The notes below the pieces were generated by a model. It was not told the DNA's origin, did not search any database, and was given only the letters and a program-made list of their open reading frames with translations. Positions 34,524-44,023 of a stretch of DNA of 64,000 nt are shown here, in pieces (positions within the stretch are counted from its first letter, which is position 1; each line of letters begins with the position of its first letter). Both the position numbers and the translations under genes were made by a program. This stretch comes from Flavobacterium sp. KJJ (GTDB taxonomy: Bacteria; Bacteroidota; Bacteroidia; Flavobacteriales; Flavobacteriaceae), in assembly GCF_000708595.2 (NCBI RefSeq), contig NZ_JARP01000006.1:229639-293638 (forward strand), given 5' to 3'.

Positions 34524-35669
34524 ATGAAAATAGCAATAGTTTGTTATCCGACTTTTGGTGGTAGTGGGGTTGTAGCCACAGAATTAGGCCTTGAATTAGC
34601 CAGACGCGGACACGAAATCCATTTTATTACCTACAGTCAGCCCGTTAGGCTGGCACTTTTAAATCCAAATGTTCATTATCACGAAGTAAACGTTCCTGAA
34701 TATCCTCTTTTCCATTATCAGCCTTATGAGTTGGCTTTGTCAAGTAAATTGGTCGATATGGTGAAATTATATCAAATTGAAGTTCTTCATGTGCATTATG
34801 CAATTCCGCACGCTTATGCGGGTTATATGGCAAAGCAAATGCTTAAAAATGAAGGGATTAATCTTCCGATGATTACAACACTTCACGGAACTGATATTAC
34901 GCTGGTAGGAAATCATCCTTTTTATAAACCCGCAGTAACATTCAGCATCAATAAATCAGATTATGTAACTTCGGTTTCACAGAGTTTGAAAGATGATACT
35001 TTGAAATTATTCAAAATTAAAAACAAAATAAGGGTAATTCCGAATTTTATTGAATTGGATAAAGTAAAAAAAGATCCTTTGGCACCTTGTCACCGTTATG
35101 TAATGGCGAAGGAAGACGAGCGCATCATTACGCATATCAGCAATTTTAGAAAAGTAAAACGTATTCCGGATATTATTAAGATTTTTTACAATATTCAGAA
35201 AGTTATGCCTGCTAAATTGATGATGGTAGGTGATGGCCCTGAAAAAGAAAAAGCAGAGATTTTATGTCAGGAATTGGGAATTTACGATAAAGTAATTTTC
35301 TTTGGAAATAGTAATGAAATTGATAAAATTTTACTTTTGACAGATTTGTTTTTGCTTCCTTCAGAAACAGAAAGTTTTGGTTTGGCAGCTTTAGAAGCAA
35401 TGGCGTGCGGAGTTCCTGTGATTTCAAGTAATTCCGGTGGTTTGCCTGAAGTAAATTTCGATGGTTATTCAGGCTATTTAAGCAATGTTGGAAATGTTGA
35501 AGAAATGGCTGCAAATGCAGTAAAGATTTTAGAGGACGATACTGTTTTGAATCAATTTAAAGCAAATGCCTTAGAGGTTGCAAAGAAATTTGACATTATA
35601 AATATATTGCCTAAATATGAAGCTTTGTATCAAAGAGCAATAGATGATTATAAATATGAAAAACATTAA
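34524..35669 (+). CDS. bshA: N-acetyl-alpha-D-glucosaminyl-L-malate synthase
   Basis: GT4-family glycosyltransferase of 381 residues that joins GlcNAc from UDP-GlcNAc to L-malate, the first step of bacillithiol synthesis. The N-terminal IVCYPTFGGSGVVATELGLELA and VLHVHYAIPHAYAGYMAKQ are close to the BshA signature; the C-terminal Rossmann domain has SETESFGLAALEAMACGVPVISS with the conserved E-x7-E of GT4 enzymes. The next steps, BshB deacetylase and BshC ligase, are not adjacent. It shows that the host uses bacillithiol as its low-molecular-weight thiol. The lipoprotein gene starts 16 bases downstream. Confidence 0.95.
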   Translation: MKIAIVCYPTFGGSGVVATELGLELARRGHEIHFITYSQPVRLALLNPNVHYHEVNVPEYPLFHYQPYELALSSKLVDMVKLYQIEVLHVHYAIPHAYAGYMAKQMLKNEGINLPMITTLHGTDITLVGNHPFYKPAVTFSINKSDYVTSVSQSLKDDTLKLFKIKNKIRVIPNFIELDKVKKDPLAPCHRYVMAKEDERIITHISNFRKVKRIPDIIKIFYNIQKVMPAKLMMVGDGPEKEKAEILCQELGIYDKVIFFGNSNEIDKILLLTDLFLLPSETESFGLAALEAMACGVPVISSNSGGLPEVNFDGYSGYLSNVGNVEEMAANAVKILEDDTVLNQFKANALEVAKKFDIINILPKYEALYQRAIDDYKYEKH

Positions 35670-35685
35670 TTTTAAATAAACGTAA

Positions 35686-36108
35686 ATGAAAAAAGTAATT
35701 TCGGTTTTGACAGTTTTTGTTTTAATTTCTTGTGGAGCAAAAAAAACAACAGATTCAAAAGCATTGTATGAGGTTTTAACGGAACAATCTGATGGAGGAG
35801 GGAATATTAAGTTTTTTGAAATTTTGACAGAACCAAATGAGATCAAAATGCTGCAAAATGATCCGCTTTTAGCTGATAAAATGAAACAGGCCGATATTAA
35901 TAATTCTAACTATGTTATTCTGAACATGGGTGAGAAGAACACCGGAGGTTATTCTATTGGAGTTGAGAAGGTAGAAGAAACAGAAAAAAATATTATTATT
36001 ACAGTTAAGGAAAATGCTCCAGCTACAGATGCGATGGTAATGCAGGTGATTACTTACCCTTATACAGTTGTAAAGGTGCACTCTAAAAAAGAGATTATTA
36101 TCAAATAA
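35686..36108 (+). CDS. PrcB-like C-terminal-domain lipoprotein
   Basis: A 140-residue lipoprotein; the leader ends in LISC with Cys16. The mature part has the pattern of the PrcB C-terminal domain: NYVILNMGEKNTGGYSIGVE followed by IIITVKENAP and a terminal TYPYTVVKV. In spirochaetes the domain is part of a protease complex subunit; in Bacteroidota its role is not known. It is 16 bases behind bshA and may share its transcript without a functional link. Confidence 0.75.
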   Translation: MKKVISVLTVFVLISCGAKKTTDSKALYEVLTEQSDGGGNIKFFEILTEPNEIKMLQNDPLLADKMKQADINNSNYVILNMGEKNTGGYSIGVEKVEETEKNIIITVKENAPATDAMVMQVITYPYTVVKVHSKKEIIIK

Positions 36109-36118
36109 TTATTAAGAA

Positions 36119-36145
36119 ACACTTCGACTTCGCTCAATGTGAAAA
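36119..36145. repeat. Dispersed repeat fragment
   Basis: The string beginning ACACTTCGACTTCGCTCAATG and ending GTGA is of the palindromic-repeat type frequent between flavobacterial genes and is related in wording to the 15061 element. No second arm is visible before the terminator. Confidence 0.35.
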
Positions 36146-36183
36146 TGATGTTTTTTAAAGCAATTTCTTTTTTCTGAATAAAA

Positions 36184-36218
36184 AAAAATCCTGTCGTTTT
36201 GAGGCGACAGGATTTTCT
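36184..36218. terminator. Bidirectional terminator between convergent genes
   Basis: AAAATCCTGTCG / CGACAGGATTTT hairpin with an eight-base loop, flanked by A and T runs. It can serve both the PrcB-like gene (plus) and the small barrel gene (minus). Confidence 0.85.
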
Positions 36219-36243
36219 TTACAATTATTTTTTACTTTTTATT

Positions 36244-36741
36244 TTAGAATTTGAATTTGATTCCTAAACCAACGTCAAATCCAAAGTTATCATCATCATA
36301 ATATCCAGAACCAATTTCTGGTCTAGCATCTAATGACAATAAAATAGGCACTTCCTTAAATCCGTATTCAATACCTATATCTCCAGCAGCAAAAACATAC
36401 GTTCCGCTATCGTTATATTTTACATTATTGTTATAGTAATCGTGATCCCAAGCAGCGATACCACCACCTACACCAGCGTACCAGTTGAATCCTCCATCGA
36501 TGTTCCAAACCCATTGGTAAAGAGCAACACCTTTGATTGCATCTACATCACTGCTGTTTCTCCATCCTAAATCGAATTCAAGTCTGTTTTTTTGATTTAA
36601 TCCTCTTTGGTAAGATACTTCTCCTCCAAAACCGTTATTGTCGCCTAAACGTAATCCTAATGCATTTTTAGCAATGTCTTGTGCTTGTGCCGTAAATGCA
36701 AGTCCGATTAGCATAATGGCAGATAGAATGATTTTTTTCAT
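36244..36741 (-). CDS. Small outer-membrane beta-barrel protein
   Basis: A 165-residue exported protein with a clear signal peptide (IILSAIMLIGLAFTAQAQ). The mature part is short alternating hydrophobic/polar strands with glycine-rich turns (GLRLGDNNGFGGEVSYQRG, WYAGVGGGIAAW, GIEYGF) and ends in the aromatic IKFKF, a BamA recognition-type terminus. This predicts an eight-stranded barrel like the OmpW/OmpX group, but I cannot assign a named family. The bidirectional terminator follows. The 160-base region upstream shows nothing else. Confidence 0.8.
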   Translation of the reverse strand: MKKIILSAIMLIGLAFTAQAQDIAKNALGLRLGDNNGFGGEVSYQRGLNQKNRLEFDLGWRNSSDVDAIKGVALYQWVWNIDGGFNWYAGVGGGIAAWDHDYYNNNVKYNDSGTYVFAAGDIGIEYGFKEVPILLSLDARPEIGSGYYDDDNFGFDVGLGIKFKF

Positions 36742-36902
36742 AAAAATGGTTATTAATTTTTTTCAAATGTATAATTACAGTCAAATACAGAACGTATAAA
36801 ATTATTAGAAATTGTTATATAATTCACATTTTAATAGTGGTCAAGATATAACTAGAATTGAAGAAAGTCAATAACGGCGGTAAGTTTCTTAAAATGAAGA
36901 GT

Positions 36903-37727
36903 TTACTTTTTAATAATCATCGAAGCCAGCAATTCAGAAGTTAAATTGTCTTCCATTTCAAAAAGATTTTCTTCTTCAGTAAAATTGCTTTCAGCGTAAG
37001 AGAATAATTTCCAACGCTTTTTGTGGTATTCAAGAGCAGTTAGATTTTCTACCCAATCTCCTGAATTTAAGTATAATGTAGATCCGTGTTTATTTTCTTT
37101 GGTAATTATTTTAGGTTCATGAATATGTCCGCAAATTACATAATCATAATTTTTTTCGATAGCAAGATCTGTAGCAGTAGTTTCAAAATCCGAGATAAAT
37201 TTAACGGCTTTTTTTACACTTGCTTTTATTTTCTTAGAAAAGGAGTAGGGTTCACGGCCAAGTTTTGCCAAGCACCAATTTGCAAATCGATTAGATAGAA
37301 TTAAGTAATCGTAACCTAAACCGCCAAGTTTAGCAATCCATTTTGAATGCTGTACAGAAGCATCAAAAACATCTCCATGAAAAATCCAAGCTTTTTTATT
37401 GTCTAGTTCTAAGACTAATTTATCTACTAAAGAAAAATTGCCCATATTCATATCGCTGAATTTTCGAAGAATTTCATCGTGATTTCCAGTAATATAATAC
37501 ACTTTAGTACCTTTAGAAGCCATTCCGATTATTTTTTGAATGACTCTTAAATGCGCCTTTGGGAAGTAAGATTTTCGAAATTGCCAAGCATCAATTATAT
37601 CACCATTTAAAACTAAAGTTTTTGGTTTAATGCTTGATAAATAGTTGTTTAGTTCTTTAGCATGGCTTCCATAAGTTCCCAAGTGGACATCAGAAAGAAT
37701 AACCAATTCAACATTTCTTTTTTTCAA
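36903..37727 (-). CDS. LpxH-like metallophosphoesterase (UDP-2,3-diacylglucosamine diphosphatase type)
   Basis: Calcineurin-fold phosphoesterase of 274 residues. Metal motifs are complete: SDVHLGT near residue 12, NGDIIDAW, TGNHDE, the FHGDVFD variant and CGHIHEPKI, with a late YLNSGDWVEN. The WQFRK insertion after NGDIIDA and HAxEL-type start fit the LpxH/LpxH2 group that cleaves UDP-diacylglucosamine in lipid A synthesis. It is a lone minus-strand gene divergent from aroC. An alternative role as another phosphodiesterase cannot be excluded. Confidence 0.85.
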   Translation of the reverse strand: MKKRNVELVILSDVHLGTYGSHAKELNNYLSSIKPKTLVLNGDIIDAWQFRKSYFPKAHLRVIQKIIGMASKGTKVYYITGNHDEILRKFSDMNMGNFSLVDKLVLELDNKKAWIFHGDVFDASVQHSKWIAKLGGLGYDYLILSNRFANWCLAKLGREPYSFSKKIKASVKKAVKFISDFETTATDLAIEKNYDYVICGHIHEPKIITKENKHGSTLYLNSGDWVENLTALEYHKKRWKLFSYAESNFTEEENLFEMEDNLTSELLASMIIKK

Positions 37728-37891
37728 TTTTTCAATTTTTGAAGTTTAGCAAATAAAAGAAACTTAGACAAGTTTTGCTTTATGAAAAGGTTACCAATTT
37801 GGCTCCAATTTTAATAAATTATGATTTTTAAGTTGCTTAACCTTTAGTTAATAATACCAATTTTAAATTTTTTAATTTAATTCATAAAACT

Positions 37892-37899
37892 TACATTTG
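37892..37899 (+). promoter_or_regulatory. -7 element of aroC
   Basis: TACATTTG matches TAnnTTTG and lies 16 bases before the aroC ATG at 37916; no good TTTG is seen at the expected upstream spacing. Confidence 0.45.
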
Positions 37900-37915
37900 C
37901 TCAAAACAAATTACA

Positions 37916-38974
37916 ATGGCAGGAAATAGCTACGGCACACTATATAAAGTTACTACATTTGGAGAATCTCATGGCGAAGCTTTAGGCGGGATTATCGACG
38001 GTTGTCCATCAGGAATAGAACTTGATTTAGAGGCGATTGAGGTTGAGATGTCTCGAAGAAAACCAGGACAATCAGCTATCGTTACACAAAGAAAAGAACC
38101 AGATGCAGTTCAGTTTTTATCTGGTATTTTTGAAGGAAAAACTACTGGAACTCCAATTGGCTTTATTATTCCAAATACCAATCAAAAATCAGACGATTAC
38201 TCTCATATAAAAGATAATTACAGACCTAGCCACGCAGATTACGTTTATGATCAAAAATACGGTTTTCGTGATTATCGCGGTGGAGGAAGAAGTTCTGCTC
38301 GTGAAACTGCAAGCAGAGTAGTAGCCGGTGCAATTGCAAAACAAATGCTGCCTGAAATTAAAATTAATGCATATGTTTCATCTGTTGGCCCAATTCACTT
38401 AGATACGCCTTATCAAGATTTAGATTTTTCTAAAATCGAAAGTAATCCAGTTCGTTGTCCTGATGAAAAATCAGCGGCAATTATGGAAGAATACATTCGT
38501 GATATCCGCAAGCAAGGTGATACTGTTGGAGGTGTTGTATCCTGTGTAATTCAAAATGTTCCGGTTGGTTTAGGCGAGCCAGTTTTTGATAAATTACACG
38601 CTGAATTAGGAAAAGCAATGCTATCTATAAACGCAGTAAAAGGTTTTGAATACGGAAGCGGTTTTTCAGGATCTGAAATGAAAGGAAGCGAACACAACGA
38701 TTTATACAATCCTGACGGAACTACAAAAACAAATCTTTCTGGAGGAATTCAGGGTGGAATAAGCAACGGAATGGATATTTATTTTAGAGTGGCTTTTAAG
38801 CCCGTTGCTACTATCATGCAAACTCAGGATTCTCTAGATAATAAAGGAAATATTACACCAATGACGGGAAAAGGACGTCATGATCCTTGTGTAGTACCTC
38901 GCGCAGTACCAATTGTTGAAGCAATGGCTGCGATTGTTTTAGCTGATTTTTATTTGATCAATAAAACATATTAA
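37916..38974 (+). CDS. aroC: Chorismate synthase
   Basis: Final enzyme of the shikimate pathway, turning EPSP into chorismate with reduced FMN. The 352 residues include the N-terminal [18 protein letters not shown], the RRKPGQ motif, the FMN-site stretch [20 protein letters not shown] and the [20 protein letters not shown] signature near the C-terminus. Length matches the bacterial norm. It precedes the DAACS symporter by 57 bases on the same strand but has no functional tie to it. Confidence 0.97.
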   Translation: MAGNSYGTLYKVTTFGESHGEALGGIIDGCPSGIELDLEAIEVEMSRRKPGQSAIVTQRKEPDAVQFLSGIFEGKTTGTPIGFIIPNTNQKSDDYSHIKDNYRPSHADYVYDQKYGFRDYRGGGRSSARETASRVVAGAIAKQMLPEIKINAYVSSVGPIHLDTPYQDLDFSKIESNPVRCPDEKSAAIMEEYIRDIRKQGDTVGGVVSCVIQNVPVGLGEPVFDKLHAELGKAMLSINAVKGFEYGSGFSGSEMKGSEHNDLYNPDGTTKTNLSGGIQGGISNGMDIYFRVAFKPVATIMQTQDSLDNKGNITPMTGKGRHDPCVVPRAVPIVEAMAAIVLADFYLINKTY

Positions 38975-39031
38975 TAAAAGTTAAGGCAGTGAGGGTCTTA
39001 ATATTTTAATTATAAATAAAAAAACAAATTA

Positions 39032-40315
39032 ATGCAACAAGTTACAGAAACCAAAAAAAAATCATTTCTTTCAGGCTTAACAGGGCAAATCATTATAGCG
39101 ATGGTTCTTGGAGGAACTTTAGGAATTATATTGCACAATTCGATTTCGCCTGAAGCAGCACAATCATTCAGCAATAAAATAAAAATGCTTGCCACCATTT
39201 TTATCCGTTTAGTGCAAATGATTATTTCACCTTTAGTATTTACCACCTTAGTTGTAGGAATTGCCAAACTTGGAGATATTAAAACAGTGGGAAGAATTGG
39301 AGGAAAAGCGCTTGGATGGTTTTTTACAGCTTCATTTATTTCCTTATTAATTGGACTGTTTTATGTAAATATTTTGCAACCTGGAGTGGGTTTGAAATTA
39401 GGACATGTTGATATGGCAGCAGCTTCAGAAGTTACTGCAAAAACAACATCATTGTCTTTTGAAAATTTTGTTGAGCATATTGTTCCTAAAAGTATTTTTG
39501 AAGCAATGGCAACTAATGAAATTTTGCAGATTGTAATTTTTTCTATCTTTTTTGGATTAGCAGCAGCTTCATTAGGAAGTACCGTTAAACCAGTTGTAAA
39601 TGCTCTGGATAAAGCTTCGCATATCGTTTTAAAAATGGTTAATTATGTAATGAACTTTGCTCCAATTGGAGTTTTTGGTGCCATTGCAGGTGTATTTGCG
39701 ATTAGAGATGCCGAAGAATTAGTGATTACATATTTTAAATTTTTCGGATCTTTTTTAATCGGAATAAGCACTTTGTGGGTCATTTTAATTGCAATTGGCT
39801 ATATTTTCTTAAAAGGCAGAATGACCGAATTATTGCGTCGTATTATCGGACCGTTAGCAATTGCTTTTGGAACGACAAGCAGTGAAGCCGTTTTTCCTAA
39901 ATTAACAGAAGAACTAGAACAATTTGGTGTAAAAGATAAAATTGTATCCTTTATGCTGCCGCTGGGATATTCGTTTAATCTGGACGGAAGTATGATGTAT
40001 ATGACATTTGCAAGTATTTTTATTGCTCAATTCTATGGGGTTCACTTGTCTTTGGGAACGCAAATGGCAATGCTTTTGGTTTTAATGCTTACCAGCAAAG
40101 GTATTGCAGGAGTGCCAAGAGCAAGTTTGGTAGTTGTAGCAGCGACGTGCGGTATGTTTGATATTCCGGTTGAAGGAATTGCCCTTATTTTGCCAATCGA
40201 TCATTTTTGTGATATGTTTAGAAGTGCAACCAACGTTTTAGGAAATGCATTAGCAACTTCAGTTGTTGGACAATGGGAAGATAATAAAGGCCTAGAGCCA
40301 AATTTGGAAGAATAA
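39032..40315 (+). CDS. Dicarboxylate/amino-acid:cation symporter (DAACS family)
   Basis: Inner-membrane symporter of 427 residues that takes up glutamate, aspartate or C4-dicarboxylates with H+ or Na+. Family motifs: FIRLVQMIISPLVFTTLVVGIA in the third helix, the re-entrant loop FGTTSSEAVFPKL, LGYSFNLDGSMMYMTFASIF in helix 7 and GIAGVPRASLVVV in the second hairpin. The gene follows aroC. Specificity between amino acids and dicarboxylates cannot be read by eye. Confidence 0.92.
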   Translation: MQQVTETKKKSFLSGLTGQIIIAMVLGGTLGIILHNSISPEAAQSFSNKIKMLATIFIRLVQMIISPLVFTTLVVGIAKLGDIKTVGRIGGKALGWFFTASFISLLIGLFYVNILQPGVGLKLGHVDMAAASEVTAKTTSLSFENFVEHIVPKSIFEAMATNEILQIVIFSIFFGLAAASLGSTVKPVVNALDKASHIVLKMVNYVMNFAPIGVFGAIAGVFAIRDAEELVITYFKFFGSFLIGISTLWVILIAIGYIFLKGRMTELLRRIIGPLAIAFGTTSSEAVFPKLTEELEQFGVKDKIVSFMLPLGYSFNLDGSMMYMTFASIFIAQFYGVHLSLGTQMAMLLVLMLTSKGIAGVPRASLVVVAATCGMFDIPVEGIALILPIDHFCDMFRSATNVLGNALATSVVGQWEDNKGLEPNLEE

Positions 40316-40429
40316 AATTAGAAAATTTCCATTCGTTTTTATCACTTAAATAATGATAAAAAAGATAAACAATAATTAATGAAAAGTTGTATTTTATAGT
40401 GAAATAAAGCTTTTTTTTATTTTTAAGTG

Positions 40430-40437
40430 TATATTTG
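40430..40437 (+). promoter_or_regulatory. -7 element of the hybrid kinase gene
   Basis: TATATTTG matches TAnnTTTG, 17 bases before the ATG at 40455. The upstream box is not recognisable. Confidence 0.45.
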
Positions 40438-40454
40438 AGAAAATTAGCCGATTT

Positions 40455-42641
40455 ATGCCCCGAATGCGGATTTTTTTTCTTTTCATACTGTTTCTGAATT
40501 GTTTTGCCAATTCAGCAAGCGCGCAATCTGAAACCATTTCAGATGCTAAAATAAACAAACTTGTTAAGCAGGCTTGGGAGGATTTTAAAGATTCTAATTT
40601 CGAAAAATCTTTAATTGCATCACGCGTGGCTTTGAACTACGCAACGGCTTCAAAAAACAATTATTTAATTTCAAAATCTTATAAAATTATCGCTGGCAAT
40701 TATAATGAATTGTCAGAGTTTGATAAGGCGATTTTCTTCTACAATAAAAGTTTGTATTATGCTAATAAAACAAACAATGATTCTATAAAATACAGCCTCC
40801 ATAATAATCTGGGAAATATATATTGTTTTGAAAAAAAACAGTTTGATAAGGGAATTTCATATTATAAAAAATCTATTGCTTACGGTTTAAAAATCAACGA
40901 TATCAGCCAAGTGTATTTTACTAACGTAAATATTGCATGGGCTTATTTTGATGTTGGGAAATTTAAAGAGGGTTATCCTTATTTAAGGTTTGTTGGTGAT
41001 AATATCAAAAAATACGGCGATGAATCTACTGAGATTGTAGTAAACATGCTTAACGGAATGTATGCCAGCTACACAAATAAAAATGACGAAGCAAATGCTT
41101 TTTTTATAAAAGCCATCGAAGTAGGTAAAACCAGTGAAGAAAAATCGGACTTGTCTTATGCGCATTTAGAATATTCAAAATTTTTAACCAAGATTAAAAA
41201 ATACAAAGAAGCTTACGAAAATCTTATCATCTTCAATAAGATGACTGAAGATATTTACAATCAGGAAAAATTAAAAAAAGCCTCTATAGCTGGATTTAAT
41301 CTGGAATTAGACGAATACAAAAGACAAATTGATAAAATTGAGAATGAAAAGATTTCTCAATACCAAAGTCTTAAAAAGTCTAGAATTATTGTTATTCTTT
41401 TTGTTCTTATTTCTTTTATTCTAATTTTCTTGATTATTACATTAATCAAGAATATCAGATTTAAGAAAAAACACAATTTAGAGCTCTTACAAGCAAAAGA
41501 AATAGCAGAAGAAGCCTCGTTGCTCAAAACACAATTTATTTCGACTATAAGCCATGAATTGCGTACGCCATTGTATGGAGTGGTCGGAATCACGAATATC
41601 CTTCTGGAAGAACATAAAGAATTATCTCGAAGCCAGCATTTAAGTTCTTTGAAATTTTCAGCAAGATATTTACTTTCACTTGTTAATGATATTTTACAGA
41701 TTAATAAAATTGAGGAAAACAAAGTAGTTCTTGAAAATTTGACATTTAATATTTCAGATGAAATTACAATGATAAAAAACTCTCTTTCTTTTTTATCTCA
41801 AAAGAATAACAATGTAATCTCGGTTTATATTGATCCGGATATTCCGGAGTATTTGATAGGAGATAAACTGAGACTTGCTCAAATTTTAATGAATTTAGTC
41901 AGCAATGCTTTAAAATTCACGAAAAATGGTGAAGTTGAAATTAAAGTTAATCTACAGAAAATCGAGGGAAAATTATATTTCTTGGATTTTCTCATAAAAG
42001 ATAATGGAGTTGGAATTGCAACTGTTGATCAAGGCAAAATTTTTGAAAAATTCGTTCAGGTAGGAAGAAAAGATGAAGATTATCAAGGAACTGGTTTAGG
42101 ATTAAGTATTGTAAAACGATTATTAGGACTTTTTGGAAGTACAATTAGTTTAGAAAGTGATATAGGCGAAGGAACTGCTTTTTCGTTTATGATTTCTTTT
42201 GAGCACGATCCTCAGAAAACAAAAAGAATTATTGATGAAATTGAAGTAGACTTAACATCAAATGATGTGTATAAAATTTTAATTGTAGAAGACAATCGCA
42301 TCAATCAATTGGTGACTAAAAAGATTATCGAAAAAAATAATTACGTTTGCAAAGTAGTTGATGACGGTCTAACTGCTCTAGAAATACTTGAAAAAGAAGA
42401 GTTTGACTTAATTTTAATGGATATTAATATGCCTATGATGAATGGGTTTGAAACCAGTAAAAGAATTCGCTTAAAGGAGATAAAAACACCTATTGTAGCT
42501 TTAACTGCATTTGATAAGGATGAAATTACTGATGAAGCGATTTCTTCAGGAATAAATGATATTATTGTTAAGCCATTCGAGCCGATAAAGCTTTTTAAAA
42601 TTATGAACTACTTAATACTTGAAGCAAAAAACGCTGGTTAA
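40455..42641 (+). CDS. TPR-containing hybrid histidine kinase with receiver domain
   Basis: Sensor protein of 728 residues. A signal peptide (ending SASAQ) is followed by a periplasmic tetratricopeptide array (about 30-275), a short coiled coil, one transmembrane helix (IIVILFVLISFILIFLIITL, near 315), then cytoplasmic HisKA with phospho-acceptor His367 in ISHELRTPLYG. After this comes HATPase_c (LMNLVSNALKFTKNG, DNGVGI, GTGLGLSIV) and a C-terminal receiver with Asp656 in LILMDINMPMMNG. The architecture suits a phosphorelay that passes to a separate Hpt protein; no partner is adjacent. The stop codon lies inside a terminator hairpin shared with the convergent helicase gene. Confidence 0.92.
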   Translation: MPRMRIFFLFILFLNCFANSASAQSETISDAKINKLVKQAWEDFKDSNFEKSLIASRVALNYATASKNNYLISKSYKIIAGNYNELSEFDKAIFFYNKSLYYANKTNNDSIKYSLHNNLGNIYCFEKKQFDKGISYYKKSIAYGLKINDISQVYFTNVNIAWAYFDVGKFKEGYPYLRFVGDNIKKYGDESTEIVVNMLNGMYASYTNKNDEANAFFIKAIEVGKTSEEKSDLSYAHLEYSKFLTKIKKYKEAYENLIIFNKMTEDIYNQEKLKKASIAGFNLELDEYKRQIDKIENEKISQYQSLKKSRIIVILFVLISFILIFLIITLIKNIRFKKKHNLELLQAKEIAEEASLLKTQFISTISHELRTPLYGVVGITNILLEEHKELSRSQHLSSLKFSARYLLSLVNDILQINKIEENKVVLENLTFNISDEITMIKNSLSFLSQKNNNVISVYIDPDIPEYLIGDKLRLAQILMNLVSNALKFTKNGEVEIKVNLQKIEGKLYFLDFLIKDNGVGIATVDQGKIFEKFVQVGRKDEDYQGTGLGLSIVKRLLGLFGSTISLESDIGEGTAFSFMISFEHDPQKTKRIIDEIEVDLTSNDVYKILIVEDNRINQLVTKKIIEKNNYVCKVVDDGLTALEILEKEEFDLILMDINMPMMNGFETSKRIRLKEIKTPIVALTAFDKDEITDEAISSGINDIIVKPFEPIKLFKIMNYLILEAKNAG

Positions 42642-42660
42642 TACCAGCGTTTTTTGTTTT
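42624..42660. terminator. Bidirectional terminator overlapping two stop codons
   Basis: AAAAAACGCTGGT / ACCAGCGTTTTTT with a TAAT loop. The plus-strand kinase stop (42639-42641) and the minus-strand helicase stop (42640-42638) both lie at the loop, so the stem encodes the last residues of both proteins. Confidence 0.85.
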
Positions 42661-43888
42661 GCTTAGAAGCATTAGATTTTCTCGATTTGTGAGCGCCACC
42701 GCTTCGGTTTGAATTTTTAGGTTTTTCAGCCGTTGCTTCTGGACTTCCCTCGTGCCATTGATACGGATGATCTGTAATCGTTTTTACATCGACTTTTATC
42801 AATTTTTGAATATCTTTCCAATATGGATGTTCGTCTTTGCTGCAAAATGAAATTGCAATGCCGCCATTTCCTGCACGGCCCGTTCTGCCAATTCGGTGAA
42901 CATAAGTTTCAGGAATATTTGGCAAATCAAAATTGATTACAAATGGCAATTGGTCAATATCAATTCCTCTCGCTGCGATATCTGTCGCGACAAGAACACC
43001 AACTTCTTTGTTTTTGAAAGCATCAAGAACACGTTGTCTCGCATTTTGCGACTTATCTCCGTGAATCGCTTCTGCCGGAATATCTTTTTTACGCAATGCT
43101 TTTACAACATTATCTGCGCCATGCTTAGTTCTTGAAAAAACCAACACGTTAGATAAATCTTCATTTTTTATTAAATGATATAATAAATTTCTTTTTTCTG
43201 TTTTCTCTACAAAATAAACGCGCTGTTCTACATTTTCTGCCGTTGATGAAACAGGAGAAACTTCTACTTTTGCTGGATCTTGCAGGAACATTTCTGCCAA
43301 TTCACGTATCGCAATTGGCATTGTAGCTGAGAATAATAAAGTCTGACGATTTTTAGGAGTAAGTTTTACGATCTTTTTTACATCGTTTATAAAACCCATA
43401 TCCAGCATCTGATCAGCTTCGTCTAAAACCAAAGTGTGCAAGTGATCTAAATCAAGAAAACCTTGTTTTTGTAAATCTAATAATCTTCCTGGAGTTGCAA
43501 CCAAAATGTCAACACCGCTTTTTAAGGCATCAACTTGTGGATTTTGCGAAACGCCTCCAAAAATGGTTAGTTGCGTTAAGTTGGTGTATTTAGCATAAGT
43601 GTCAAAACTTTGCCCAATTTGTACTGCTAATTCACGTGTTGGAGTAACAATAAGGGCACGAATTACTTTGGCTTTTTTTGATGAGCCTACAATTCGGTGT
43701 AATTGATGTATGATTGGGATAGCAAATGCTGCTGTTTTTCCTGTACCAGTTTGTGCACAGCCAATTAAATCTCTTCCGGCCAAAACAATCGGGATAGATT
43801 GTTCTTGAATTGGAGTGGGATTAAGGTAGCCTTCTTCAAATACGGCTTTTTGTATACTTTTTGAAAGTGATAAATCTTCGAATAACAT
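42638..43888 (-). CDS. rhlE: DEAD-box RNA helicase (RhlE type)
   Basis: ATP-dependent RNA helicase of 416 residues that remodels rRNA or mRNA structures. All core motifs are visible: Q motif PTPIQEQSIP, Walker A AQTGTGKT, PTRELA, GG, TPGRLLD, DEAD in LVLDEADQMLDMGF, SAT, and the C-terminal ARGIDIDQLP and HRIGRTGRAG. A basic Ser/Asn/Lys-rich tail (about 385-416) may bind RNA. It overlaps the hybrid kinase gene by four bases tail to tail. Confidence 0.93.
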   Translation of the reverse strand: MLFEDLSLSKSIQKAVFEEGYLNPTPIQEQSIPIVLAGRDLIGCAQTGTGKTAAFAIPIIHQLHRIVGSSKKAKVIRALIVTPTRELAVQIGQSFDTYAKYTNLTQLTIFGGVSQNPQVDALKSGVDILVATPGRLLDLQKQGFLDLDHLHTLVLDEADQMLDMGFINDVKKIVKLTPKNRQTLLFSATMPIAIRELAEMFLQDPAKVEVSPVSSTAENVEQRVYFVEKTEKRNLLYHLIKNEDLSNVLVFSRTKHGADNVVKALRKKDIPAEAIHGDKSQNARQRVLDAFKNKEVGVLVATDIAARGIDIDQLPFVINFDLPNIPETYVHRIGRTGRAGNGGIAISFCSKDEHPYWKDIQKLIKVDVKTITDHPYQWHEGSPEATAEKPKNSNRSGGAHKSRKSNASKQNKKRWY

Positions 43889-44023
43889 ATCTTAGGTATT
43901 AAGAATTTAGTTTTAATTACTAAAATTCTGTGCAAAGATAGGTTTATTCGGCCAATCCTTTATTTGAATCTTCGTTTATTTGGCAAACAGGCTAATTTTC
44001 AAGAGTTAATCTTTTTATTTTGA

